Below are positions 20,851 to 32,329 of a stretch of DNA of 64,000 nt, piece after piece. The notes beneath the pieces were generated by a model. The model did not search any database and was not told the origin of the DNA. It was given only the letters and a program-made list of their open reading frames with translations. Position numbers and translations under genes: made by a program. The stretch is from assembly GCA_963669975.1 (NCBI GenBank), contig CAVLJG010000004.1, forward strand, positions 16,867,805-16,931,804, given 5' to 3'. The DNA comes from Acanthoscelides obtectus (Eukaryota > Arthropoda > Insecta > Coleoptera > Chrysomelidae). Numbering within the stretch: position 1 is the first letter of the stretch; each line of letters starts with the position of its first letter.

Positions 20851-23144
20851 ATTACATTAGTAACTTAGAGGATAAGGCTACGTTTTTTTCTAATCATATT
20901 TTGGATTTGTTTGATGTCCATGCTCCTGTTGTTTCATCACGTATTACTAAACCTTATGCTCCATGGCTCACAGGTGGCATAAAATTTTTGATCTCCGAGA
21001 GAAATAAAGCCTTTAGAAAATATCAGATTTTAAAAAGTCCAGTTAGTCTCGAATATTACCAGAAATTAAGAAATGATGTCATTTCCGCTATTAGGCGGGA
21101 GAAAGCAGCATATCTAAGCTTCAATGAACAACTAAATAGTAACAAGCATCTCTGGAAAGCTGTACATTCATTGAAACTCAAAACTAATGTAGATAGATCT
21201 TTACCTACACAGTTGAAGAATGCCGATGAAGTAAACAATTATTTTTCTTCCGTTTTCACGCCTTCGGGCAATTGCAAGGATCTAGTTGATAAATTTAATA
21301 GTACCAAAATTAATGAAAGTGCTAGATTTGAATTTAGTTTTGCTACCCCACAAAATGTGCTAGACATTATTCTGTCCCTAAAATCTAATGCAACAGGTTC
21401 GGATGGTATAACAGTCTCAATGCTGAAGCTTTGCTTGCCTCGAGTATTACTACCCCTGACGCATTTATTGAACTGTTGCCTGGAGGCTGGGTATTTCCCT
21501 GATGCTTGGAAACTATCTCTTGCCAAGCCCTTGCCTAAATGTAAAAATCCAAAATGTCTCTCAGACTTAAGACCTATAACTTTGATTCCTGTTATATCGA
21601 AGATATTGGAGAAATTGATTAAACATCAGGTTTATCATAATTTCTCTAATAATGATTTCTTTCCCAAGTGTCAATCTGGTTTCCGCAGTGGTTTTAGTAC
21701 AACTTCAGCTTTAGCAAGGGTTTTAGATGACATCATTGCTTCGCTTGATAAGGGAGATGCTTCAGCACTTGTATCATTAGATTATTCTAAGGCGTTCGAT
21801 AAAATAGATCATGAGCTTTTATGTGCTAAATTGAAGTTTTTTGGTTTTTCAGACATACCTCTAATGTTTTTTATAACATATCTTTCAAATCGTAAACAAG
21901 TAGTAGAGATAGACAGCACTATATCTAGTCCGATTGATATAACATCAGGTGTCCCTCAGGGTTCAGTTTTAGGGCCCTTGTTGTACTTAATTTATACTAT
22001 AGACCTGGGTAGCTATGTGAAAAACTCTTCTGTGATGTGCTATGCCGATGATACACAGATATATAAGAGCTTTAATAGTAACACTTTGCATACTTCAATC
22101 AATGAGCTTAATGATGATTTGGAGGCAATGGTAGGATACTCAAGTGGTAACAATCTTAAGCCCAATAAGGATAAGTGCTCAGTGATGCTTTTTTGTCCTG
22201 CTGTCAAACGTAACACTATATTGCTCTTGATGTAAAAATTGACAAGGAGCGTCTAGCTGTCGTAAATACTACAAAAAATTTAGGGTTGATTATTGATTAT
22301 ACTTTACGGTTTAAGGAGCATGTTTCGTCTATCTTAAAAAAATGTTATGCAACGTTGAAGTGTTTTTATGTCAATCGCTCTATTTTGAATTTTAAAGTTA
22401 GAAAAAAGTTATGTGAGGCTATTATATTTCCAAGCTTATTTTACTGTACCACTGTGTTCTATCATTGTCTTGATTCTATCACAAAAGCAAGACTCCAAAA
22501 ACTCCAAAATACTTGTTGTCGATTTGTATTTAATCTCAAGAAGTATGATCATGTTTCCTTAAAGAGATTTCAGCTTGGTTGGATGTGTATAGAAATTGCT
22601 TGCAAGTACCATATAGCAGTGTTTACACATAAGATCATATCTTCTAGATCCCCCTTGTATCTTTATGAGAAATTTGTTTTCAGACGAAATAATTCAGACA
22701 TTGATTTCAGACACAAAAAAAAGACTAGAGATCCCTATGTATAAAACAACTTTATTTCGTAGTTCATACACTTACAATGCTATCCTGATTTATAACGAAT
22801 TAGATGACAATATAAAGGATTGGCCAGTAAACAGATTTCGTAAGCATGTGAAACAGATTTATTTGTCATTGTGGTAATTGTGGAAAAGTTAGTTTTTAAT
22901 TCTTACATTTTATTTTATTTTATGTAATATATGTGTGTATATATGTATACTAGGAAGCTATCAAGCTCGTTGTTTTGAAGCGTCTTTTGCTTGTCAAAGT
23001 TTCCTTTGATTGAGTGTTTCAATTTAGTATTTGGGTAGGTTAAGTAGAGTAGCCAAGAGCTAGACTTCGCCTACGTAGAGGTCACATTATGTTGTAGTGT
23101 ATATAATGTGCCTAATAAAGACATTTTATTATTATTATTATTAT
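20851..23144 (+). mobile_element. LINE (Jockey/CR1-type RT), 5'-truncated, inside a mariner gene
   Basis: Starts inside the region between endonuclease and RT and ends in a (TTA/ATT)n tail at 23127-23145 after an AATAAA. An open frame covers 20901-22235 with the RT blocks in order: SDLRPITLIPVISKILEKLI, CQSGFRSGFSTTSALA, SLDYSKAFDKIDHELLCAKL, SGVPQGSVLGPLLY and the catalytic YADD box (MCYADDTQIY near 22040). A frameshift near 22235 moves the C-terminal part (LGLIIDYTLRFKEHV and the downstream thumb) to another frame, ending near 22877 (IYLSLW). No endonuclease or ORF1 remains. It is dead, but the damage is light. Confidence 0.85.
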
Positions 23145-23932
23145 TTGAACATGCACAAGGTGTGCGCGAAGATGGTCCCAAAAGTGCTCACTGACGACCA
23201 GAAATTGCCTCGAATGGAAGTGTTGGAAGAAAATTTGAACATGTGTGAAAGTGACCCCAATTTTTGAATAACGTAATCACAGGTGACGGTCGTGGATCTT
23301 TGAGTATGATCCCTAGACAAAGAGGCAATCTTCCGAGTGGCACACGACGGCGTCTCCTCGCCCAAAAAGAGAAGAATGAGCAAATCCAAAGTGAAAACGA
23401 TGCTCATTGTCTTTTTTGACATCAAAGGCAACGTCCACCATGAATTTGTTCCTCCTGTACAAACCGTCAACGCCAAGTTTTACGTAGAAGTGCTCAGGAG
23501 ACTCAAACGAAGGGACAGTCGGGTCCGACAAGACATCGCAACCGACTGGAAGTTGCATCAAGACAACGCCTCGGCTCACACCGCTTTCTTGTGAACAGCT
23601 ACCTGACCAAAGCAGGCATCCCAACGCGTCCGCAGCCGCCCTACAGCCCAGATGTGCCCCACCCGGACTTTTTTTGTTTCCTCGCCTGAAAAGGCCGATG
23701 AAAGGCAAGCATTTTGAGACGACAGAGGGGATCCAAGCAGCATGCACTGCGGCTCTCAAGGCTATTCCAGAGAAAGCCTTCCGTGACGCCTTCAATGCTT
23801 GGAAATCGCGCTGGCAGCGTTGCATCGACGCAGAAGGAGCCTATTTTGAAAGTTTTTAAAGAATTGTAACGATTGGCTCGATAATTTTTTTTAAATCGAC
23901 TCAGTCCTATTACTTTCCGGACAAACCCTGTA
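23145..23932 (+). pseudogene. Mariner transposase C-terminal part and 3' terminal repeat
   Basis: Continues the gene broken at 20850. Recognisable in shifting frames: VITGDG (first Asp region), KTMLIVFFDIKGNVHHEFVP, the second Asp motif WKLHQDNASAHTA, and PPYSPDVPHPDFFCF where the third catalytic Asp lies. It ends WQRCIDAEGAYFESF with stop at 23857-23859. The expected right terminal repeat follows (TATTACTTTCCGGACAAACC near 23911). I did not find the matching left terminal repeat before 20446, so the element may have lost its left end. Small frameshifts near 23270, 23330 and 23590 make it inactive. Confidence 0.8.
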
Positions 23933-24814
23933 TGCTTTACAACCTGAAGATTTTTCTCAAAAATCTGTTGGAGAAGTTACAATTTTTAAACATTCAGAAT
24001 AATTGGCTGTCGTCGTTTCCAATTACTTCAGGCTAAAGCGTAGTCGAAAATATTATGGAGCTCCAAAATTTTAATTCTAGCATGGCTTGCTTTTGATTTG
24101 CATGTAAAAGTAATGATACTCAAATAGCATTTGAATGTCAAGGATTTTCGATTTGTCTTATCGAAAATTATTCATCTAGCCATACGATCTAAGAATGTAG
24201 CGCTGCTTGTGAATTTATTTTTTGGCCAACGATCTAAAAACTTGCGTCAGCTTGCGAGTAGCACTTTAGTCACTTTCCTAGACACAATGGGGCCTCTGTA
24301 AGTTGGGGGCCCCGCTTCATTTATGCCGCTGATAGGAAGGTTGCTACGCCCCTGCACTGATATAAAGCTGGTTTAGTGCTGAGTACACAAGAAACGTGTA
24401 TTGCCGGATAAACGAATTTTAAGTAGAATTTATCTGAAAATGAATCGCTAGTATCTGAATGAATAAAGCTTATTTACATGTTGCTTAAGCGTGTAATCCA
24501 TTAATGTGTTGAATTGTGATCGAGGTAAGACGTTAAAATTAAATTGCTTTGAGCAGAAAATGTAGAAGTTCCTGTATTTAATATCCATCTTCCTGGCCGC
24601 CAAATGATACAACAAAGGTAGAATTAAAAGATTTTCTGAGGCTTACAGCCACCCCAGTGGCGGTCAGATAAAATATGGAGAATGATCAGCAATACAGCCG
24701 TAGGATGATATTTAGAAATTACATTGCATATTCCTGCAGTTTGACTTGTAATTCTTCAGTTTATATCTATACTTTTATTACAAACTATGCATTTCTGGGA
24801 AAATTAGGCAGAGT
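23933..24814. other. No gene recognised
   Basis: AT-rich DNA. GCTACGCCCCTGCACTG at 24343-24359 resembles a transposon end and could pair with CAGTGGCGTAGC at 20336-20347 (see findings). Nothing else is recognisable. Confidence 0.35.
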
Positions 24815-25771
24815 ACAGGGTTCGTAGCGAATGGTTGATTAAATTGTCAGTTTTAAGGATAGCCCGAAACAGGAAACGACTTGGCTACCGATTGGATGCC
24901 AAGAGTACCGCGTTCGTCCCTGAAGTTAACTTCAGATTCGAATATCGTGAAATTACAGTCGACCAGTTCAGTAGTCAGCTTAAATGGCCGATATGCTTGA
25001 AAAATCGTATTTTCAGTCTCCGAGGGCTGCTTTATGTTAATTATTATCAAATATGGCTTTCAAACAAATTATTCTACATAGTTCGATATTACCAGTGGTG
25101 GAGTGTACGGAAAAGCTAGAACAGATCCTTGTGTGCTATTTTAATCGGCAAAATCCTAAAAATGATTTCGTGCATGATGCTCCTACATTAAGCCTAATTG
25201 TGCTGGCTGCTGTATACAGGGTGTCCCAGAAGTCGACGTCAAGCCGAAACCGGGTGCTAGGCAAAGTCATAACAGCTATCAGAAAAATACGTAAAAAAAT
25301 TTTATGTATGTGTTTTGAAAATTATAGATCTTTGAAAAAAATATAGAAATTTCACACCCTACGGCAGTCTGTCAACTCCTGTTACTACAAAAATTAACTT
25401 TTTTGGATTTTATTTTTACAATGTAATGATGAATAATGCATCTTCAAACTGGTGTCTCAACCTTACTGCCAACTTTTCTCGTTCAGGAAAAATTGCCACT
25501 TATTTCCCAACCAAGTATTCCAAAGTAAAACTGTACTACGAGAGTTTGGCAAGTAACCTTAAAAGTTGGCGCATTTAATAAGGATTCCAAAGTGGTATAA
25601 CACTTAGAAGATTACTCGTTAACTTATGCACAATTTTTATTTGAAAAAAAACTGATGAAAATTTTTCAAAATTTCTTAATTAAACAGCGATTATGAAAAC
25701 GCACAAGGACCCTTAAGGATAACTGTTTGCACAACAGTGGGCATCAAAATGCTGCTGATGATGATTTACCT

Positions 25772-26836
25772 TTACAGCAAATGCTCAAACTGTTTTCCTT
25801 CATCCGCAATACACGCTCGACATCTACTTAAAAAAGATCGGGTTATTAAACGAGCGAATCCACGGTTATTAACAAACTCAGCTGCTTCCAATAGTCTTTG
25901 CCGTAGCTCAGCTACATTTTGAATCGGCTTGAAATACACTTTTTCTTTTACAGTTCCCCAGTAAAAGAAATCTAACGGATTCAAATCTGGTGACCGGTCT
26001 GGCCACGGTATTGTACCAGACCGCCCTATCCATCTGCCTGGAAAGTTTTGATCGAGATACTCTCTCACTGAGAGTGCATAGTGCGCTGGGCAGCCATCAT
26101 GCTGAAACCACATGTCCCTGTAAATACTCAGTGGCACGTCCTCCAATAAATTTTCTAAATGATTTTGCAAAAAACCTAAATAAACCTCAGCAGTCAAAGT
26201 CTCTGGGAACTCAAACGGACCGATTATTTTACCATTTAAAATTCCTGTCCAATGGTTTATCTTGAAGCGATATTGAGATTTATCATCTCTCATCAAATGT
26301 GGGTTTGCTACGTGCCACTCGTGTAAGTTATGCAGGTTCATGTACCCATCTTTCTTAAATGTGGTCTCATCTGACCATAACATTTTTTCAAAGAACCGTG
26401 GATCTTCCCTGTGTCTTTCTAACATTGTGCGACAAAAAGCAACTCGGGGCTCATAATCCCGGGGCAGAAGAGCTTGAACACGCTGTACGTGGTATGGATG
26501 GAGCACGTTTTTTTGCAAGATTCTATGGGCTGTACTTTTGGGCACACCTGTTTTTAGTTCTATTGCACGCACTGAAGTACTCGAATCTTCTTCGACAACT
26601 CCTAGCACCACGTCTTCGTAAGGAAGGAAAGATCTTCCCTCACCGTGTGATTGGTTTGGTAGTTGGCCCTCTGAGAACAGTAAGCGGTGCACATTTGTGA
26701 ACACTCGATGATCTGGATGACGAGCTGCATTCGGGTACCTCTCACAGTAAAGTCTCGCTGCAGCACTAGCGTTGCATCTGCATTCCCCATAAATGAGGTG
26801 CATGTTAGCATATTCTTGTACGGTGTACACGGACAT
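25772..26836 (-). CDS. ITm (DD41D) transposase, apparently intact
   Basis: 354 residues from the ATG at 26836 to TAA at 25772-25774. The frame is open a few codons further upstream but the first ATG is this one. N-terminal part (1-120): helix-turn-helix-type DNA-binding region (SVYTVQEYANMHLIYGE ... GVPKSTAHRILQKN). C-terminal part: RNase H-like DDE/D domain with WSDETTF (first Asp), WFQHDGCPAHYA (second Asp) and SPDLNPLDFFYWG (third Asp). I count 41 residues between second and third Asp, so it fits the DD41D branch of IS630-Tc1-mariner; the paralogous families at 30697 and 56449 give the same spacing. It is expected to cut and join element ends at TA in the nucleus. There is no internal stop or frameshift. 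It is the best candidate source for moving all three compound copies. Confidence 0.88.
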   Translation of the reverse strand: MSVYTVQEYANMHLIYGECRCNASAAARLYCERYPNAARHPDHRVFTNVHRLLFSEGQLPNQSHGEGRSFLPYEDVVLGVVEEDSSTSVRAIELKTGVPKSTAHRILQKNVLHPYHVQRVQALLPRDYEPRVAFCRTMLERHREDPRFFEKMLWSDETTFKKDGYMNLHNLHEWHVANPHLMRDDKSQYRFKINHWTGILNGKIIGPFEFPETLTAEVYLGFLQNHLENLLEDVPLSIYRDMWFQHDGCPAHYALSVREYLDQNFPGRWIGRSGTIPWPDRSPDLNPLDFFYWGTVKEKVYFKPIQNVAELRQRLLEAAEFVNNRGFARLITRSFLSRCRACIADEGKQFEHLL

Positions 26837-27060
26837 AGCGGCACTGCACAATCACACTATCAAAGATAGTCTAAGGAAAGCAAATGTTGTTTTGAAGAGC
26901 AATTAAACAGTCCAAATCCAAAATCACAAGCGATCAACAGTCCAGTTCACGAATCCAAAATTAGTAACATTACGAAATCAACAAGCACGAACATGTAAAG
27001 ATGCGCAGTAAACGAAGAAGTACTGATCGGTATCAAAGTGTGCAATAGCAAGTAAGTGAT

Positions 27061-27690
27061 GTGCTTCATCCATACCACATACAGCGTGTTCAACCTCTCC
27101 ACATTTAAGAAAGATGGGTACATGAACCTGCATAACTTACACGAGTGGCACGTAGCAAACCCACATTTGATGAGAGAAGATAAATCTCAATATCGCTTCA
27201 AGATAAACCATTGGACAGGAATTTTAAATGGTAAAAAAATCGGTCCGTTTGAGTTCCCAGAGACTGTGACTGTTGAAGTTTATTTGCATTTTTTGAAAAA
27301 TCATGTACAAAATTTATTGGTGGACGTGCCACTGAGTATTTACAGGGACATGTGGTTTCAGCATGATGGCTGCCCAGCGCACTATGCGCTCTCAGTGAGA
27401 GAGTATCTCGATCAAAACTTTCCAGGCAGATGGATAAGGCGGTCTGGTAGAATACCGTGGCCAGCCCGATCACCTGATTTGAATGCTTTAGATTTTTTTA
27501 CTGGGGAACTGTAAAAGAAAAAGTGTATTTCAAGCCGATTCAAAATGTAGCTGAGCTACGGCAAAGACTATTGGAAGCAGCTGAGTTTGTTAATAACCGT
27601 GGATTCGCTCGTTTAATAACCCGATCTTTTTTAAGAAGATGTCGAGCGTGTATTGCGGCTGAAGGAAAACAGTTTGAGCATTTGCTGTAA
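27061..27690 (+). pseudogene. ITm transposase 3' part, arm 2 of copy B
   Basis: Begins with the same junction as arm 2 of copy A (GTGCTTCATCCATACC), then lacks the segment between the codons for QRVQPL and TFKKDGY. It retains FLKNHVQNLLVDVPLS, RWIRRSG, and the one-base loss in the T-run (DFFTGEL then stop, near 27490-27513). The natural stop position is 27688-27690. Non-functional as protein. Confidence 0.8.
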
Positions 27691-28868
27691 AGGTAAATCA
27701 TCATCAGCAGCATTTTGACGCCCACTGTTGTGTAAACAGTTATCCTTAAGGGTCCTTGTGCGTTTTCATAATCGCTGTTTAATTAGGAAATTTTAAAAAA
27801 TTGTCATCAGTTTTTTTCAAATAAAAATTGTGCATAAGTTAACGAGTACTCTTCTAAGTGTTATACCATTTTGGAATCCTTATTAAATGCGCCAACTTTT
27901 AATGTGACTTGCCAAACTCTTGTAGTACATTTTTTTCCAGTACAGCCAGTTAAAGTTGAGACACCAGTTTGAAGATGCATTATTCGTCATTACATTGTAA
28001 AAATAAAATCAAAAAAAAGTTAATATTTGTAGTAACAGGAGTTGACAGACTGCCGTAGGGTGTGAAATTTCTATATCTTTTTCAAAGACCTATAATTTTC
28101 AAAACACATACATACAATTTTTTAAATATTTTTCTGATAGCTGTTATGACTTTGCCTATCACTCGGTTTCGGCTTGACTTCGACTTCTGGGACACCCTGT
28201 ATATGTAGTTAAACGTTCGTGTCACAGGTGTTACAGGTATGTGGTATTTACAGCAGTAGTACAATTAGGCGTAATAACAGTAAGAGCGTCAACGTACGAA
28301 ATCATTAAAATGGCACACAAGTACGTACCTGTTCCCGTTTTCCCTTTCACTCCACCAATGTTAATATCGAATTTCGGGATACTGTATACCATAATTCGTT
28401 GAAAGCCGTATTTGATAATAAGTAACATAAAAAAGTTCCCAAGTGTCGAAAATACCAGTTTTCTAGCATATCGGCAATTTTAGTTCACTACTGAACTGGT
28501 CGACTGTAATTTCATGATATTCGATTCTGAATCTTAAACTGAAGGGACGTCGTACTTTTGTGTATCAGTCTCAGATCATTTTTGAGTGTACGCCACAGCT
28601 CGAAAAATCTAGTAATGTAGCTGTGCTGTCTTATTTCTAAACATTAGTTACTCGTCAACTCAACTGTTATCGAACCTGCTAATATACAGGGTGTAAACGT
28701 TATGATAGTCATTATTTAAATGGGCGATAGAGGGGCTTAAAAGAAGCAAACAGTTTCATACAACATGGGGGTCAAAACGGCATTTTTTTTAGAGAAAAGC
28801 GACTTTAAAGTAAAATAAAATCTGACAACGCCGCAATGCCAGACGGAGTTTGTTATTTTTGGCTATTA

Positions 28869-29204
28869 GGCCCGTATCGTCAGTCGTCCCTACAATTGTA
28901 GGGCGCGATTATGGCCTCCTTGATTATCATACTCCTTTCTGTCCTTCAAAAACTTCTAGATTACACTTGTCCCGTGTCAGCGTCAGCGCTCTCCTATTGC
29001 GAAGATATGTTTTCTTTTTAAATTGTAGAAAATTTCAGGCTGATAAAACATGATATAACTCAAAAGCAAGCACAATTTGATGCAAACAGATGTTTGTGTC
29101 ATAACCTCAAAATAGAGTTCTGACACGGAGAAGTAGAAAACTATGACAATCAAGGAGGCCATAAAGACGCCCTACAATTGTAGGGACGACTGACGATACG
29201 GGCC
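28869..29204. mobile_element. Harbinger-like MITE, copy 1
   Basis: Terminal repeats GGCCCGTATCGTCAGTCGTC and complement, about 40 bp long, with a 3-bp target duplication TTA (28866-28868, 29205-29207). TWA duplications of 3 bp are typical for PIF/Harbinger. Each end contains the self-complementary CCCTACAATTGTAGGG. There is no coding capacity (336 bp). A second copy is at 61551. Confidence 0.8.
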
Positions 29205-29319
29205 TTAGGTATTATTTCATTATTTGATAATGTACTCGTAAAATGAAAACAATTAAAAAACGGACTTACCACTAACTATCTCAGCGCTTCACGTGATGTG
29301 TGAAAGTTTATTGAACGTA

Positions 29320-30081
29320 TTAAAGAAATCCACTTATAAATACGGAACACAATTTTGATACATACATTGCTTTTCTTTTTAAAACCCACATTGCACTTTT
29401 TTGTATGTAAAGAAGGTGTTCAAAATGTCGTCCTCCACTTTCCACACAAGCTTCATTACGGTATTTACGAATGGTATGAGGATTTTCTTGGGCCCACGTG
29501 TGAGTATTATGGAAATTTAATATCCCGTCTCGCGTAAAAGTACATTCGTCCGTCGTTAGAATGTTTCTAAAAAAATCCGGATTTTCAATGTTTTTGTGCA
29601 AAAACCACTGACATAATGTTAGTCAGCGAGGATAGTCTTCTGGTAACAAGGCCCTCACTCGTTGTACATGGTAGGGATAAAGGAAATTTTTTCGTAGGAT
29701 TCTATGGACTATGTTATGCGATAGTCCTACGCGGCGGCCTAATTCCCGAGTGCTGATATCAGCATTGATTTCCACGACATTTAAAATTTGTTCCTCCTGC
29801 TCTACAGTAACCTGTCTTTCATCCTGCTCTACAGTAACCTGTCTTTCATGAGTGCGAATATTAGTGGGTTGAACATTTCCTGTATCTCGAAGATTTTGGT
29901 ACACTTGCACATATGTCCTTCTGTCTGGGCGTACCCGTTGGCGAAATCTGTCGCGATAAATTTGAGCTGCAAGATTTGAATTCTGACGAGCTTCACCGTA
30001 AACTAACAACATGTCGACGAACTCTTGATTCGAGTATATTGTAAATAAACACGACGACGTACGCGAACAATAACTAACCAC
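29320..30081 (-). pseudogene. Transposase remnant related to the DD41D family
   Basis: Reads, N- to C-terminal: NQEFVDMLLVYGEARQN, a helix-turn-helix part (ISTRELGRRVGLSHNIVHRI), LRKNFLYPYHVQRVRALLPE, then after a frame break near 29620 DFFRNILTTDECTFTRDG (first catalytic Asp in TTDE). Directly after that comes RKYRNEACVESGGRHFEHLL, i.e. the segment with the second and third catalytic Asp is deleted. A 27-bp duplication gives ERQVTVEQ twice. The PYHVQR..LLP motif is shared with the compound elements A-C, indicating a sister family. Confidence 0.78.
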
Positions 30082-30696
30082 TGTTACCGTTTGCGATCGA
30101 TTGCCGGTTCGATAAGAGTGATGAAAGATCGACGCGCTGTTGTCATGTGTGCTTTAAATATTTAATTTAATGAAACTTACTGACTACAAATTTTGGCGTA
30201 ACAACTTTATGCCATTTATTTGTTAATTACCCAATTTAAAAACGTATAAAAATTAGTAAGATTGTGATGATTGTGATCGATAAAAGCACTTAAAGTTGTA
30301 AATTATAAAGCCATTTAGACAAAAATCTCTTGACTTTTGGACCATGGGTCATATGAACTTTTTGACTTGTTTTCACACCCCTTATTACTCATTTCAATAA
30401 TGACTACCATAAAGTTTACACCCTGTATGAGTTGATAAACGTGATACGTTTTTATAAAAATAGGAGTACTTGTAAACCAGCATGATCTGCTGAAATTATT
30501 GACATCCGTAGCTTGTTTCCTGCATAAAGTTTTATCGTTGCATGATCGGACAGTTCTGCACCGTCTGACAGCGGAATCGAATCCAGAGCCTTTAGCTGTA
30601 AGTACTGCTGATATCTAAATGATAAGTCATCAATAAGGAATATGTAAAGCTATCCGCAAAAACAGTTAGTTGTAATCTCCAAGATACTAGATGTTA

Positions 30697-31922
30697 ACGG
30701 GTGATTTTTTAAGAGGTATAGGATTTAAAAAAAACACAAAAAATTTGAAAAAACGATTAAATCTTTATTTGAGTCGATAGAACGGTCGATAGAACGGTCG
30801 ATATAATTTAATGTTTAAAGATTATTTCCGCTTATTATCTCCGCTTTAGATGGCCCATGCGCAAGGTCCAATTTTGGCACACTCTCTCCAACATATCGGC
30901 CGGTATCTCACGAATAAATGCTTCAATATTGGCTTCCAGTACGTCAATCGTTGCTGCATTAGCCTTAACATGGCCCCACAAGAAATAGTCCAACGGCGTT
31001 AAATCACACGATCTAGACGGCGAATTGACGGGCCCCAAACGTGAGATAAACTGTTCACCGAACTCGCCTCTCAATAGGGCCATTGTTTCGTGTGCGGTGT
31101 GGCATGTGGCACCGTCTTGTTGAAACTACATGTTAGCCAAGTCCAGCTCTTCCATTTTGGGCAAAAAAAATTGTTATCATCGCACGATAACGCTCGCCAT
31201 TCACAGTTACGTTCCCGGCCATTGTCGTCTTTGAAGAAGTACGGCCCGATGATGCCACCGGCCCATAAGCCATACCAAACAGTGATTTTTTCGGGATGCA
31301 TTGGTAGCTCTTGCAATGCTTCTGGCTGGTTTTCACTCCAGATACGGCAGTTTTGCTTGTTAACGTACATATTCAACCAGAAATGAGCTTCGTCGCTGAA
31401 CACAATTTTTCGATAAAAATGTGGATCTTCCTCCAACTTTGCCAGCGCCCATTCACCAAATGGAAAACGTTGTGGGAGGTCGTGTGGCTTCAATTCTTGC
31501 ACCAGCTGTATCTTATAGGTTTTACACCCAAATCCTGTCGCAAAATTTTCCACGTAGTGGAGTAACACTGGCGGATACAGCCGCAATATTTTCTTCAGTC
31601 CTTACTCTACGTCTGCGTGTTGGTCGTTTAATGTCCAATAATGTAAACTGGGTTAGAATTTAGTCACAAGCTTCCGAATAGCTTCCTCAGTAGGCCGACC
31701 AAATTGCCCATAAATTGGAAGCAGTGCTCGATGCACTCTCTTAACCGAGCATGAATTTTGATAGTAAAATTCAATAATTTGCAAGCGGTGTTCGTTCGTA
31801 AGTCGATTCATGGTTAAATTATAGACCAAACTGAACAAGTTTGACAATGACACAAGACACGATTCACGCGTCATCTGTCAAAAACAGTGTTGCCAAAAAG
31901 ATACTAGCAAAAAAATCACCCA
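30697..31922 (-). mobile_element. ITm transposon family P, copy 1
   Basis: Ends CGGGTGATTTTTTAAGAGGT (30698) and CTAGCAAAAAAATCACCC (ending 31921), with TA near both sides. A transposase pseudogene on the minus strand fills it. Copy 2 of the same family lies at 56449-57728. An 11-bp direct repeat (GAACGGTCGAT) occurs near 30780. Confidence 0.82.
30835..31811 (-). pseudogene. Family P transposase, copy 1 (frameshifted)
   Basis: The ATG at 31811 opens MNRLTNEHRLQIIEFYYQNS, the HTH start of this widespread insect family. A deletion near 31600-31650 removes part of the linker present in copy 2. Later: IVFSDEAHFWLN (first Asp), QNGRAGLG/KSWTWL region with a frameshift near 31140, then CDLTPLDYFLWGHVKA at 30940-31000 (third Asp) and the normal end MGHLKRR near 30835. 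The segment with the second Asp (around 31080-31130) reads through the frameshift. Inactive. Confidence 0.8.
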
Positions 31923-32329
31923 TAATTTATTTTCTGAAAAACTAAAGCACAGTGTATAACGTTTATATTACCCTAAATGCCTGCATACCTATTAAGTTGG
32001 TAGAGTGCCGACTTACCAAGTTGGTCGGTTTGCTTACCAGGTGAGAAAGGTTAAGTAATAATAATACTAGCTTAGCTTAAATTCTGTGGTTCCTCATTCT
32101 TATATATACATTGTACGACATTATTAAAAAGCAATGTTCAGCACTGCCAGACACTTCTCGCCAGCCATAACTTCTGCCAGACCCTTTAAACACGATACCC
32201 CGCTATAAATTGACCTCCTTTTTATACAAGCATTTAGAAAAAAAAACTTTACACAAGTTATAGTCTAATACAAGATTTTTTTATGCAATGTCTGTTTGTC
32301 GGCAATGTTTCATTGCTATCGAATAAAGT

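Larger units (their letters stand above)
25217..28199. mobile_element. Compound head-to-head ITm element, copy B (2.98 kb)
   Basis: Same architecture and orientation as copy A: TA-flanked (25215-25216, 28200-28201), terminal CAGGGTGTCCCAGAAGTCGA and its complement, arm 1 with a transposase on the minus strand at left and arm 2 with a partial transposase on the plus strand at right. Arm 1 lacks about 35 bp around 25530 that copy A keeps, and arm 2 lacks about 80 bp near 27960; both losses lie in the non-coding arm. It is the only copy with an open transposase. Confidence 0.87.
24815..28690. repeat. Older palindrome split at its centre by copy B
   Basis: The flanks of copy B are inverted copies of each other. 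The clearest block is 24940-24975 against 28487-28522 (ATTACAGTCGACCAGTTCAG and its complement); the innermost is 25192-25212 against 28251-28270 (GCCTAATTGT / ACAATTAGGC). Arms reach outward about 400 bp with many mismatches. The transposon landed within the roughly 50-bp centre. No coding sequence is seen in the arms. Confidence 0.75.
28686..30425 (-). mobile_element. ITm-type transposon with internally deleted transposase
   Basis: Terminal repeats CAGGGTGTAAACGTTATGAT (28686) and the complement ending CTTTACACCCTG-type sequence (30390-30425) extend about 75 bp with mismatches and are flanked by TA. The minus strand carries a transposase remnant, and a MITE (28869-29204) has inserted near the left end. 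Confidence 0.8.
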
